Counted from the first letter of the stretch, positions 42,824-51,949 are shown. The stretch: 64,000 bases of DNA from Candidatus Eremiobacterota bacterium (GCA_031082125.1 JAVHLM010000015.1:1-64000), one strand, 5' to 3'. The notes: generated by a model from the sequence alone, not told the origin. Numbers and translations are program-made.

Positions 42824-43777
42824 ATGACGCACGAAGAGCTCGGGCGTCTCTATGAGACGCTGCAGAAAGAGATGAAAAAGGTGATTGTCGGACAGGACAG
42901 GGTGATCGAGGAGCTTGCGGTGTGCTTTTTCTCAGGAGGCCATGCGCTGCTGGAGGGAGTGCCGGGAACGGCCAAGACCCTTCTCTCCAGGACGCTCTCC
43001 TGGCTTCTCAAGGGGCAGTTCAGCAGGATCCAGTTCACCCCTGATCTCATGCCCTCCGATGTGGTGGGAACCCACATATTCGACATGAAAACCCAGGAGT
43101 TCAAGCTCCAGAAAGGCCCTGTATTTACCAACTTCCTGCTGGCCGATGAGATTAACAGGACTCCTCCCAAGACCCAGTCGGCGCTGCTGGAAGCCATGGA
43201 GGAGAGACAGGCCACCATTGAGGGCGAGACCATAAAGCTCCCGGAGCCCTTCATGGTGTGTGCCACTGAGAATCCCCTTGAGTTCGAAGGCACATACCCC
43301 CTCCCCGAGGCACAGCTTGACCGCTTCATGATGAAGATCCTCATCTCCTATCCCTCCTTTGACGAGGAGCGCGAGGTGATCAGGAAGCACCATGAGGGAT
43401 TCGACGCAAGGGATCTTGCCCGTGCCGGCATCAATCCCCTCGGGCGGGAGGCCTTCGACGGGGCGGGGGAGCTGATCAGGAGAGTTTCAGTCACCGAGCC
43501 TCTGATTGATTATGTCACGGAACTGGTGCGTGCCACGAGGAAAAGCTCCCAGCTCTCCATGGGTGCAAGCCCTCGCGGGAGCGTCCAGCTCCTCCTCTCC
43601 TCCAAGACCCTGGCGGCTTTGAAGGGAAGGGATTATGTGATCCCTGATGATGTCAAGGCCCTGGTCTGTCCGGTGCTCCGCCACAGGGTCATGGTAAAGG
43701 CCGAGGCTGAAATTGACGGCATCACCGCCGACAGCGTCCTCAAGGGCATCGTGGCACAGGTGAATGTGCCGCGATAG
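42824..43777 (+). CDS. MoxR-family AAA+ ATPase
   Basis: 317 residues from ATG 42824 (AAGGAAGA before it). Walker A LLEGVPGTAKTLL, Walker B FLLADEINRTPPK, sensor 1 CATENPLE, arginine finger region LPEAQLDRFMMK, sensor 2 GASPRGSVQLL. MoxR ATPases act as chaperones that fit metal cofactors or activate partner VWA/DUF58 proteins. Its neighbours DUF4350, DUF4129 and DUF58 form the standard set. Confidence 0.93.
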   Translation: MTHEELGRLYETLQKEMKKVIVGQDRVIEELAVCFFSGGHALLEGVPGTAKTLLSRTLSWLLKGQFSRIQFTPDLMPSDVVGTHIFDMKTQEFKLQKGPVFTNFLLADEINRTPPKTQSALLEAMEERQATIEGETIKLPEPFMVCATENPLEFEGTYPLPEAQLDRFMMKILISYPSFDEEREVIRKHHEGFDARDLARAGINPLGREAFDGAGELIRRVSVTEPLIDYVTELVRATRKSSQLSMGASPRGSVQLLLSSKTLAALKGRDYVIPDDVKALVCPVLRHRVMVKAEAEIDGITADSVLKGIVAQVNVPR

Positions 43778-43788
43778 AAGGGAGCCAT

Positions 43789-45099
43789 ATGGTTTTCACG
43801 GTTCGATCGCTCCTTCTCTTTGCCCTGGCGGGAGCCCTCATGTGGCTCCTCTCGCCGGTGATTTCACCACTCGGGGGCCTCGCCGTTTTTGACGGGTGCT
43901 GGCTTGTCCTGGTGCTATGGGACTGCATCCTCACGGCTTCGAGAAGGAAGATTCTTGTGGCGCGCCGGGTTATGAGCCCCCTTTCGGTGGGCCATGAGAA
44001 CACCGTGGAGATCGAGGTCTCAAACCAGGGAGCGCTCCCGGCGAAAGTGACGATCTGTGACGATGCACCCCCCGGGTGGGAGGTTTCCACCCGGGAGCTT
44101 TCCGCGGCAGTGCCGCCGGGAGGAAGTGCTTCCTGTTTCTATTCAGCGAAGCCTCTCAGGAGGGGCGACTATCAGTTCGGCTCCCTGTGGATCCGCGTTG
44201 AGGGCGTTCTCGGCCTCGTGCGCAGGCAGTTCACCATCAGTGCCCGGCAGACCGTAAAAGTGCTTCCCAATATAGCCAATGTGAGGGAATATGAGCTTCT
44301 TGCCATCAAGGGAAGGCTCCAGGAAGCAGGAATGAAGCCTGTCAGGTTTTTCGGCGGCGGCACGGAGTTCGAGTCATTGAGGGAATACCATCGAGATGAT
44401 GATTTCAGGACGATAAACTGGAAGGCTTCGGCAAGGAAGGGCCGCCTGATAACGGAGCATTACGAGGTTGACCGTTCCCAGCAGATCATACTGGCCCTTG
44501 ACACGGGGAGACTCATGGAGGAGGAGATCCATGGCCTCGCAAAGCTCGATCACGCGCTCAATGCCGCCCTGCTCCTCTCGTACGTTGCAATGAAAAAGGA
44601 TGACCGCGTCGGCCTTGTCACTTTTTCCCGCGAGATAGGTCCCTATATGGCGCCCGGGAGGGGGAAGGGGCATTTCCTCTCGATGCTTGCCAGGGTCCGG
44701 GATCTTGCCACTTCCCGCGATGAGCCTGATTTCGGCGTATTGGCCGATTTTCTTGCATTGAAGAACAGGAAGCGGAGCCTCGTGGTGCTCTTCACCGATT
44801 TCCAGGGAGAGGAGAGTTCCAGGGCTGCCGTGGAGCACATCAGGCAGCTTTATCCGAGGCATCTCCCCCTCTGCGTGCTCCTTGGCAATCCCCGGCTCCA
44901 TGAAACGGCGCAGTCCTTCCCTGAGGATTCGGGCACGGTGTACAGGAAGGCTCTCGCCCAGGAGCTGCTCTGGGAGCGGCAGGTGCTTACGGCCAGGATG
45001 AGGACCGGCGGGGTGACGGTCTTAGATGGCGATCCGGCAAGGCTTGCGCCGATGCTCATAAAGACCTATATGGAGATAAAGCATAAAATGAAGCTGTAG
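43789..45099 (+). CDS. DUF58 protein with VWA-like domain
   Basis: 436 residues. Two helices at the N-terminus (8-45), a beta domain (55-170), then the DUF58 signature GGGTEFESLREYHRDDDFRTINWKASARKG, and a von Willebrand-A-like domain with ILALDTGRLM (degenerate MIDAS) and LVVLFTDFQG. These proteins anchor MoxR to the membrane. Gap to moxR 11 bases. End of the operon that starts at 39630 (or nupC). Confidence 0.92.
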   Translation: MVFTVRSLLLFALAGALMWLLSPVISPLGGLAVFDGCWLVLVLWDCILTASRRKILVARRVMSPLSVGHENTVEIEVSNQGALPAKVTICDDAPPGWEVSTRELSAAVPPGGSASCFYSAKPLRRGDYQFGSLWIRVEGVLGLVRRQFTISARQTVKVLPNIANVREYELLAIKGRLQEAGMKPVRFFGGGTEFESLREYHRDDDFRTINWKASARKGRLITEHYEVDRSQQIILALDTGRLMEEEIHGLAKLDHALNAALLLSYVAMKKDDRVGLVTFSREIGPYMAPGRGKGHFLSMLARVRDLATSRDEPDFGVLADFLALKNRKRSLVVLFTDFQGEESSRAAVEHIRQLYPRHLPLCVLLGNPRLHETAQSFPEDSGTVYRKALAQELLWERQVLTARMRTGGVTVLDGDPARLAPMLIKTYMEIKHKMKL

Positions 45100-45128
45100 G
45101 CTCCAGGCTCCGATTGGCGGAGGATTCC

Positions 45129-45157
45129 TTGACTTATGGCCGTAACCATTGTATCAT
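45129..45157 (+). promoter_or_regulatory. Sigma70-type promoter
   Basis: TTGACT (45129-45134) and TATCAT (45152-45157) with a 17-base spacer, about 35 bases before the ATG at 45192. Confidence 0.6.
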
Positions 45158-45191
45158 ACTGAGTATTAGCTCAAGCGAGGGGGGCACGACT

Positions 45192-46796
45192 ATGGATGCA
45201 AAACCTGATGACAAGTCTCCGGCAGGCACTCCGCCGGCGCCGCCTGATCCTGACGGCAGCCCTGCAGCCCCCCCCGGCGGGGGGGAAGCCGCTCCCGCTG
45301 AAGCCCACGAGGATCACCCGAACACGGCCCTTCCTATCCCAAAGTGGTTCTATTGGATTCTCGCTGCCCTGGGCTGCTACATACTCTACAGGGTCAACGA
45401 CGTGCTGATGCCCTTTATCGTAAGCTTTGTCGTCGCCTATTTCCTCGACCCCTTCGTGGATTATCTTGAGAGGAGAGGAAACAGGCGGATCGCTGCGATT
45501 CTCAAGGTCTACCTGCTGTGTTTCCTCATTATCGCCCTGTTCTTCCTTCTTGTGGTACCCCCGGTATTCAGGCAGATGCGCCAGATCGAGCGGAATATCA
45601 GCCGCTACCTGGACACCGTCCATGAGGAAGGGGAGGAGGAATACAACAGGCATCTCCAGGACGGGCCCCAGGGCACACCACAGGTCATCCCCCCTCCCCT
45701 GCTCACTTCCTCGCCTGCATACCCGACTGCGGCACCACCAGCGGGGAGTCAGCCATCTGCCTCAACGGGATCCCTGCCGGTACCTTCATTGGATCAGGGC
45801 TCACCCTCGCCTTCACCAGCCAGTATGGCGCCTCTTCCTTCATCGAAACCGGCTTCAGAACCTCTCAGTAAGTTCAGGACCCTCTCCGATGAAGAAATCA
45901 AGGAAAAGCAGAAGGAGAACATGCTGATAGAGAACCTCTCCTTTTTCTGGCTGGGCCTTACCAAGCGTTACCCCGTTCTCAGGGAACACTTCGGCGACGA
46001 GAAGTCTGTCGTCAAGTATCTGCAGGCCAAACAGGAGGAGATTGCCGGCTACTCGGTACGGATCCTCAGCGGAATCAGCAACTGGGCCCTCTCGTCCTTA
46101 TCCCACGTGATAGCCCTTGTGCTCGTGCCTATTCTCACCTTCTATTTTCTCTGCGTGATCGATCCCCTGAAGGAGCGCCTCCTTTTCCTTATCGGCCATA
46201 AGCATTACAAGAGGGAGCTTATCCAGGTCTCCCATGAGATAAACGTGATGCTTGTCAATTACCTCAAAGGCCAGGTCGTCGTGTCATTTCTCGTGGGAGT
46301 GACCATAACCATAGGCGCTTCCCTCGTGTCGCTCTTTTTCCATACCAAGTATTCACTGCTGCTGGGCTGCCTTACGGGCGTCACCTGCATCATTCCCTAC
46401 TTCGGGGCAGTAGTGAGCACTCTGATGGCCTTCCTCATAGGGCTCTTCACTGCCTCTCATTCCCATCTCCTGGCGGCCCTCTTCATGGTGGGAATGATGC
46501 TGCTGGTAAACCAGCTCTTTGACAATGTCATCACTCCCAGGATTGTGGGTGAGCAGGTGGGCCTTCACCCTCTCTGGACCTTGTTTGCCCTCCTCGCGGG
46601 AGGCAAGCTTTTAGGCTTTCTGGGCATGCTCATTGCGGTTCCCATCGCGGCGTCAATAAAGATATGCCTCATCAGGATCTTTCCCAGGCTTGTTGAGCCT
46701 GTCACTGACGATGATGACGGCCGGCCGGAAGGACCTGCCCCGCCTGATGCTTCCACGGGGGAGAAGTGCATGAAAAAGGAGAAAGAGGAGTCTTGA
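45192..46796 (+). CDS. AI-2E family transporter with Pro/Ser-rich insert
   Basis: 534 residues from ATG 45192 (AGGGGGG before it); the open frame upstream to 45114 lies over the promoter. Residues 1-45 are Pro/Ala-rich. Helices near 52-70, 72-95 and 110-135. An extracytoplasmic loop (140-300) contains a Pro/Ser-rich stretch of about 75 residues, then helices from about 300 on with the AI-2E features VALVLVPILTFYF, GQVVVSFLVGVTI and VDQLF-type VNQLFDNVITPRIVGEQVGLHPLWT near the end. This family exports small molecules or acts as Na+/H+ antiporter. The insert is unlike the usual compact loop. Confidence 0.88.
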   Translation: MDAKPDDKSPAGTPPAPPDPDGSPAAPPGGGEAAPAEAHEDHPNTALPIPKWFYWILAALGCYILYRVNDVLMPFIVSFVVAYFLDPFVDYLERRGNRRIAAILKVYLLCFLIIALFFLLVVPPVFRQMRQIERNISRYLDTVHEEGEEEYNRHLQDGPQGTPQVIPPPLLTSSPAYPTAAPPAGSQPSASTGSLPVPSLDQGSPSPSPASMAPLPSSKPASEPLSKFRTLSDEEIKEKQKENMLIENLSFFWLGLTKRYPVLREHFGDEKSVVKYLQAKQEEIAGYSVRILSGISNWALSSLSHVIALVLVPILTFYFLCVIDPLKERLLFLIGHKHYKRELIQVSHEINVMLVNYLKGQVVVSFLVGVTITIGASLVSLFFHTKYSLLLGCLTGVTCIIPYFGAVVSTLMAFLIGLFTASHSHLLAALFMVGMMLLVNQLFDNVITPRIVGEQVGLHPLWTLFALLAGGKLLGFLGMLIAVPIAASIKICLIRIFPRLVEPVTDDDDGRPEGPAPPDASTGEKCMKKEKEES

Positions 46797-46903
46797 AGGA
46801 ATAATCCGGGTCTCCCCAGAAAATGTGGGGAACAGCTCACCCTGCGCCTCTGCCGGGGGTGGGCGCACAAAGAGCAGAATATGACTGATGACTGGAGGAT
46901 CGC

Positions 46904-47152
46904 ATGGAGAAGAAGAATCCCAAGAAGGTAATCACCACCTGCCCGCTCAAAAAGGAAAAAGGGGCCTTTGTGAAGAGCGAGTGCCCTGCCATTAAGAACG
47001 TGAGAAACCTCAGGAGAAAGCTCAACACCCTTGAAAGGACAGGGAAAGCCGAGGCCAATGAGCTCGAGAAGCTGAGGAAATCCCTCCGTGACGCGAAGAC
47101 GGATGAGGCGAAAGACAAGTTCTGCAGCAACTGCTTTCATAAGAACCAGTAA
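46904..47152 (+). CDS. Small Cys-containing protein, possible zinc ribbon
   Basis: 82 residues; GGAGG precedes the ATG. Cys at residues 13 and 27 and a final CSNC (74, 77), with a basic helical middle (NVRNLRRKLNTLERT, ELEKLRKSLRD). The four Cys could bind one metal, though the first pair is 14 apart. Highly basic, so RNA or DNA binding is possible. Followed by a strong terminator. Not assigned to a family. Confidence 0.65.
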   Translation: MEKKNPKKVITTCPLKKEKGAFVKSECPAIKNVRNLRRKLNTLERTGKAEANELEKLRKSLRDAKTDEAKDKFCSNCFHKNQ

Positions 47153-47176
47153 GGAAGTCCAATGAATGGCAAGGAA

Positions 47177-47207
47177 CAGGGGAGCCCGTGAGCTCCCCTG
47201 TTTTTTT
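47177..47207 (+). terminator. Intrinsic terminator
   Basis: CAGGGGAGC (47177-47185) and GCTCCCCTG (47192-47200) form a perfect 9-bp stem with a 6-base loop, followed by seven T. It ends the transcript of the small Cys protein. Confidence 0.9.
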
Positions 47208-47270
47208 GGTGCGCCCGGCACGGGCGCACACATTCCGGCTGTCAACCACCTGACAGGTATATGCAGCAGT

Positions 47271-48794
47271 TTACGCGGCAGCAGTGGAGGGAGCGTCATC
47301 ACTGACCCTGGCATACCTCACCTCGCTGGGGAGGTTCCTCAGGGTTCCAAGGGTCTCTATCTCACCCTTGAATATCTCGAAGACATCGCCGTAGCTTTTT
47401 GTCACCCTGCAGTCCCTGAAGCACTTTTTCTCCTTGATATAGGCATCCATGCTCACCGTGAGGGAGAGTCCGCTGAACTCCTCATGAGAGTACTGCCTTC
47501 CCCTGAAGCTGAGAGAAACTATCCGGCTTCCTTCCGGCTTCTCCCTGCAATACTCATAAGTGAGCCCCGAGAAGATTTTTCCATTGACACGGTTCTTGTC
47601 CATAAGTCCTTCTTCCAGGAACTCAAGGACCTGGGAGCCCTGGGCCCTCACCTGGAGGAGTGATCTTTTAAAAGGGTGGGCTTCATAAAGATCGCCGAAG
47701 GTGATAGGTCCGCGGGGAATCCCCTTCCTGAGGGAAAATGTCGATGAGAGTGCGATGTCGGAATCCCTGCGCTGCGAGTCTATGAAAAGGTTGGTCAGGT
47801 TGGTGTTGGCCCCGCCTTCACCGTGCCTGAAGTTCTCCAGCTCTTCTGCGGCATAGCCCACGACCCTGTCTTTTATCCCGTCCAGTTTCGGCAGATAGGA
47901 CGCTACTATTGACGCCACTTCATTGTCAGCGGGGATATTTTCCGTCACGGGAACAAGGCTGGCCTGATGGGAGACAATTGTTTTTTCCGCTCCGTCAATG
48001 ACGAGATCAATCTTCCCTATGTAATCTCCATATTCGCCGGCCTGCGTGACAAGGGTGGAGCCTACCATCTCCCCCTCCTTGAGGGCAGTATGGCTGTGAG
48101 AGCCCACGATCACGTCGATCCCTTCCACACTCTTCGCAAGCTTCACATCATCACTGTAGCCGAGGTGGGAAAGCACCACCATGAGGTCAGTCTCGCCTTT
48201 CAGTTCCCCGACAAAATTCCTGGCAGCGGCAACGGGGTCGTCAAAGGCGATTTCTCCCCGTCCAGGCGTGGCTGTCTCCGCTTCTCGGCATGTAAGGCCC
48301 AGTATGCCGATCTTCAGGCCTTTGCGCTCTATGACGGTATAAGGCCTGATAAGATCCACGGCAGGTGATTCCTTGACAGGGGGCTTCATATTTGCCGAGA
48401 GAATGGCGGCTCCAGCCCCTCTCATTACGGCGGAGCCGGGGCCAAGGCCCCAGGTCACGTCGTGGTTTCCCAGCGCTATTGCGTCAAAGCCTATTTTCTC
48501 GTAGGATTTTCCCACAATCTCTCCCTGGGAGAACTTGCTGTAGAAGCTGCCTTCGAAAAAATCTCCGCCGTCAAGCACGATGGTTCCCTCGCTGTTCCCT
48601 GACCGGAGTTCCTTTATCCCTCCCGCGATTCTTGCGATTCCTCCCACTTTCCCCTCTTCTGCGGGGGCGTGCTCTGTCACTTCCCCGTGGAGGTCATTGA
48701 TATGAAGGATAGTGAGGTGAGTCCTTTTCTCTGCGTTGAGGCTGCTGTTTCCAGAAGGCCGGACAGGAGGCAGGAGATTATGGGCGGTAATCAT
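47271..48794 (-). CDS. 5'-nucleotidase/UshA-like metallophosphoesterase
   Basis: 507 residues; AGAGGAG seven bases before the ATG. Metallophosphatase motifs: LHINDLHGE, DGGDFFEGS, ALGNHDVTWG, VVLSHLGYSDD, VGSHSHT (two-metal site). Residues 310-490 are the 5'-nucleotidase C-terminal domain that binds the base (GPITFGDLYEAHPFKRSLL, YEYCREKPEGSR). Family members split nucleotides, UDP-sugars or 2',3'-cyclic nucleotides outside the cell. No signal peptide is visible here (residues 1-20 are not hydrophobic), so it may act in the cytoplasm or be exported by another route. Confidence 0.88.
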   Translation of the reverse strand: MITAHNLLPPVRPSGNSSLNAEKRTHLTILHINDLHGEVTEHAPAEEGKVGGIARIAGGIKELRSGNSEGTIVLDGGDFFEGSFYSKFSQGEIVGKSYEKIGFDAIALGNHDVTWGLGPGSAVMRGAGAAILSANMKPPVKESPAVDLIRPYTVIERKGLKIGILGLTCREAETATPGRGEIAFDDPVAAARNFVGELKGETDLMVVLSHLGYSDDVKLAKSVEGIDVIVGSHSHTALKEGEMVGSTLVTQAGEYGDYIGKIDLVIDGAEKTIVSHQASLVPVTENIPADNEVASIVASYLPKLDGIKDRVVGYAAEELENFRHGEGGANTNLTNLFIDSQRRDSDIALSSTFSLRKGIPRGPITFGDLYEAHPFKRSLLQVRAQGSQVLEFLEEGLMDKNRVNGKIFSGLTYEYCREKPEGSRIVSLSFRGRQYSHEEFSGLSLTVSMDAYIKEKKCFRDCRVTKSYGDVFEIFKGEIETLGTLRNLPSEVRYARVSDDAPSTAAA

Positions 48795-48931
48795 GACAGT
48801 GCTCCTCTTCTCACGATGCTGGATTATCCATTGCTATTTAATCATTATACCGTGAAAAGGTCAGCACCCGGCAGGCAAGAGGTATCTTCTGAACGGCAAG
48901 ATGCTCCCCGCTCCCGGTAAGGCGCACCCTC

Positions 48932-49243
48932 TTACTGCTCGTTCATGAACCGGAACTGTATCACTTTTCTCTCGCTGGGCCCCACGGCGAACACCGGGGT
49001 ATTCAGCTTCACCTGGTCAAAGTGGCATTCCAGAGAATAGCTGCCCGGCTCCACAATAAAATAAAAAGGCTCGTCAATCCTCACAAACCTTGAAGCCTGG
49101 GCAAAGCTGTCTCCGTCCCTCCTGAGGCTTACGCTTATATCGGAGATTATCTCTTCAGGAATGTGGTGAGCCGAGACTCTTCCCTCGACAAACCCGACGA
49201 CAGTCTCGCAGGAGATAGGCCCGTCCTTATCGTATGTGTTCAT
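48932..49243 (-). CDS. Small beta-rich protein (carboxypeptidase-regulatory-like fold?)
   Basis: 103 residues from ATG 49243, which has AGAGGAG nine bases ahead; an open frame continues upstream to 49363 across the pth start and is rejected. Strands such as ISDISVSLRRDGDSFAQA, FVRIDEPFYFIVEPGSYSLECHF and KVIQFRFMN look like a transthyretin/prealbumin-like sandwich: PGSYSLE is the usual turn. No signal peptide. Upstream on the same strand as the 5'-nucleotidase (137 bases). Function unknown. Confidence 0.6.
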   Translation of the reverse strand: MNTYDKDGPISCETVVGFVEGRVSAHHIPEEIISDISVSLRRDGDSFAQASRFVRIDEPFYFIVEPGSYSLECHFDQVKLNTPVFAVGPSERKVIQFRFMNEQ

Positions 49244-49323
49244 CGCTGCCACTCCTCTCATGGATCTCTGGCACATATTTTTACCGGAAGAGGGAATTGT
49301 CCTTCCTGTCTTTCCGGGTGCCA

Positions 49324-49332
49324 TGGTATGAT
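49324..49332 (+). promoter_or_regulatory. Extended -10 promoter element
   Basis: TGGTATGAT is a TGn-extended -10 box with no good -35 at the right distance. It lies 30 bases before pth. Confidence 0.4.
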
Positions 49333-49361
49333 GAGCCGATACTTTCAACAAAGGAAATGGC

Positions 49362-49964
49362 ATGGATCAGAATATTGTTGCGCTGATAAGCCTGGGAAAT
49401 CCCGGCGTGGAATATGCCAATACCCGCCACAATGTCGGGTTCATGGTGGCTGATGCGCTTGGCGACAAGCTGGGTATTTCCTTTAAATCAAAGGGCCTTC
49501 GGGGTTCTCTCGGCGAAGGCTTTTTTGAGGGAAGAAAGCTTATTGTGGTAAAGCCCGGGACCTATATGAACCTCTCAGGCCTCTGTGTAAAGGCTGTTAT
49601 GGACTTCTACCGGATTCCCCCCCCGGCAGTCTTTGTCGTAAGCGACGATTTCAATCTTCCCCTGGGCTCGATCAGGATAAGGAGAAACGGCGGGAGCGGC
49701 GGCCATAACGGGCTCGCCTCGATTATCCAGGAGCTTTCGAGCGAGGAATTCCCCCGCATGCGTATCGGAATAGGCCCTCTCCCGCCCGGCGCGGAAACCA
49801 TGCGGTATGTGCTCCAGCCTTTCAGCCTCAAGGAGCGTGAGGTCCTCCCTTCTGTCATAAACACCGCGGTGCAGGCCCTGGAGGCCCTCCTTTCCAACGG
49901 CATTGAGAGGGCCATGAGCCAGTTCAATGCACGGCAGAAGCAAGAGGAAGGCTCAGAAACATGA
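49362..49964 (+). CDS. pth: Peptidyl-tRNA hydrolase
   Basis: 200 residues. Catalytic His in NTRHNVGF (residue 23), Asn in GNPG, SDDFNLPLGSIRIRRNGGSGGHNGL with the Asp and second Asn. KPGTYMNLSG completes the family signature. The enzyme frees tRNA from stalled peptides. The stop lies 41 bases inside the convergent kinase gene. The C-terminal tail (NARQKQEEGSET) is short, as usual. Confidence 0.96.
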   Translation: MDQNIVALISLGNPGVEYANTRHNVGFMVADALGDKLGISFKSKGLRGSLGEGFFEGRKLIVVKPGTYMNLSGLCVKAVMDFYRIPPPAVFVVSDDFNLPLGSIRIRRNGGSGGHNGLASIIQELSSEEFPRMRIGIGPLPPGAETMRYVLQPFSLKEREVLPSVINTAVQALEALLSNGIERAMSQFNARQKQEEGSET

Positions 49965-51669
49965 CGGCGATGAAATACCCGAGGTAGGCAAGAATGGCCA
50001 GGCCGTTCAGCAGGTAATCAAGGGAAGGCCTCAGGGCGCAGAACCTTGAGACACTCTCTGTAGCCCTCGAGAGGTAGAAGGCGAAACTGAAGCCGCCAAT
50101 GAGGCAGAAGGGCATTATTCTTGTGCCAAGGCTCATGGAGCCTGTGAGGCCGTAGTTTTTGAGAAAGGCGCCGATCTCAGGCGAAGGGGGAAGAGGCACT
50201 TCCAGCGAGAGCCTGACAAAGAACCAGATAAGGGGAATGGATAGCGCAAGGATGTAAAGGGGGAAGAAGCGGACTCTGGCCGACGGCTTGAACCTAATGA
50301 AGATGAGGGAGAGAAGGAAGCAGCTTGACCATGGGAAAAAATAGAGCAGATATGAAGAGAATCTGAGGCGGGAGATTATTGAGGGATTGAGCTCCCGGGC
50401 GGGCAGCAGCATCGACTGCACCTCCCTTATATGGCTGAGGGCTGAGTTGACAGTGCCGGTGAGGTACGATGAGACAAAGAAGGCATAGATCATAGGGATA
50501 AGCAGCAAAATGAGGAACACGGCGGCAGGGTGGAGTTCAAGCGATCCCTGGGGCTCCACGATTATTCTCACCGGGATTGTCTTTTTCTGGTTTCTTGTCT
50601 CCAGGACAATAGTACCTGTATGGGGCACCCCTAGCTCCAGGGTGTCTGTTTTAATGGTGTAACCGATGTCCAGGTCGTTTCCGTTAAAGACCTGCGATGA
50701 GAGCGATATCCAGTTTGCATCAACCCAGGTGCGCCCCGCAAGGAGACCCCCTCCCACATTCATCACATGGATTTTCCCCTGGATCTCTTCATGGGGCTTT
50801 ACGGTCAGCAGGTCAATCTCCTTGATAGACGTGACCATCTCGGCATTGCCCATCTCCTTTTTCTCAAAGGCCCCCGCAATGTCATTCCTGAACTCGTCGA
50901 GAGAGTCGTACCGCTTCCCGGGATCGCTCTCAAGTGATTTTCTCAGGGGGCCTTCCAGCCTTCTCATAAGCTCAAGCATCTTCTCGTCCTGGTGGCTGAA
51001 ATCAAGCTCGCCTCCCGGTACGCGGGCGGTGAGAACATGGTAAAAGAGGGCACCAAGTGAGTAAACATCGCCTTTTTCCGTCGCCTCCCGCTCTCCCGTG
51101 CTTTCCGGGGCAGAGAAGGAGGAGATGCTCCCTTTCAAAACCTCCTTCTTCGTGAGGGGGGGGAAGAAGCGGTCTATCCCGAAATCCAGTATTCTTATTT
51201 TCCCCATGGGAGTGATTATCACGTTTGACGGCCTTACAGGGCCCAGCGAGAGGGGGGGGGTCTGCGCGCGGAGAGAGGAAAAACTCTCCACGAGGTGGGA
51301 AAACCACGTTCTCAGCTGGTTTTCGCTGAAGCTTTTCTGCCCCTGTTTCAGCAGGTCACTGAAGGTTTTCCCCTCGATGAACTCGCGGACATAATAGCAG
51401 CGGCTCCCGTCGGAGAAATAGTCGATGAGGCGGGGAAGGCAGTGGTGCGATATGGAGGAGAGCTCATGAGCAGCCTTGAGGAAGTGCTGCTCGAATGCAG
51501 CGAAGTCTTCGCCGCCGTCTCCAAGGAAAAGCTCCTTGACAAGCAGGGTTTTGTTCTGCTTTGTATCTTTCACCATGTAGATATGGGAAAAATTACTCTG
51601 ACCCAGAAGCTTCGTGATTTCGTACCTGCCCTCATTGAGGGCCGTTCCCTTTGGCAATGGTTCCGGCAT
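49924..51669 (-). CDS. Membrane Ser/Thr kinase-like protein lacking HRD (pseudokinase candidate)
   Basis: 581 residues from ATG 51669 (GAGAGGA six bases upstream). Residues 15-270 have the protein kinase fold: LLVKEL with Lys45, DFG at 162-164 in RILDFGIDR, and FSAPEST, DVYSLGALFYHVLT. The glycine loop is reduced to LGQSNFS, and the catalytic loop reads LGPVRPSN (142-149) where HRDxKPxN is expected, so the catalytic Asp and Lys are gone. Residues 280-390 look like a beta-sandwich (VKPHEEIQGKIHVMNVGGG). The rest has about six membrane helices. Such arrangements occur as receptors; here the kinase is probably inactive or atypical. Convergent overlap with pth. Confidence 0.8.
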   Translation of the reverse strand: MPEPLPKGTALNEGRYEITKLLGQSNFSHIYMVKDTKQNKTLLVKELFLGDGGEDFAAFEQHFLKAAHELSSISHHCLPRLIDYFSDGSRCYYVREFIEGKTFSDLLKQGQKSFSENQLRTWFSHLVESFSSLRAQTPPLSLGPVRPSNVIITPMGKIRILDFGIDRFFPPLTKKEVLKGSISSFSAPESTGEREATEKGDVYSLGALFYHVLTARVPGGELDFSHQDEKMLELMRRLEGPLRKSLESDPGKRYDSLDEFRNDIAGAFEKKEMGNAEMVTSIKEIDLLTVKPHEEIQGKIHVMNVGGGLLAGRTWVDANWISLSSQVFNGNDLDIGYTIKTDTLELGVPHTGTIVLETRNQKKTIPVRIIVEPQGSLELHPAAVFLILLLIPMIYAFFVSSYLTGTVNSALSHIREVQSMLLPARELNPSIISRLRFSSYLLYFFPWSSCFLLSLIFIRFKPSARVRFFPLYILALSIPLIWFFVRLSLEVPLPPSPEIGAFLKNYGLTGSMSLGTRIMPFCLIGGFSFAFYLSRATESVSRFCALRPSLDYLLNGLAILAYLGYFIAVMFLSLPLASAVH

Positions 51670-51919
51670 GGCGGTCCTCTCGGAGTAAGAGAGATATACT
51701 GATATGCTCTTGAGTATAAGCAAAAGGTCAGATATGGATTCAATAGTGCCAGGGGATAATCCTGCACCCTCTTAAAGGCACTCGCAGGAGCAAGGCGGAG
51801 GGAGTGATCGGGGGAACCGGGCAATCGCGGAGCAGGAAGGCAGGAACGTGCCGCGGCAAGAGCGAAATTCTGCAGAAACAGAGATTGTCCCGCCTTCAAA
51901 GCACTCAGTTCAGCAGCTA

Positions 51920-51949
51920 TTTACAGACTCCCGCGCCCGATATTATAAG
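51920..51949 (+). promoter_or_regulatory. Possible promoter
   Basis: TTTACA (51920-51925) and TATAAG (51944-51949) with an 18-base spacer. A perfect 12-base palindrome GCCTCATGAGGC follows at 51965-51976, before the RBS of the HD-GYP gene. Confidence 0.4.

Noticed and set aside
46565-47314. Minus-strand open frame of 249 codons
   Set aside because: Overlaps the permease end, the small Cys gene and a terminator; no domain or ribosome site.
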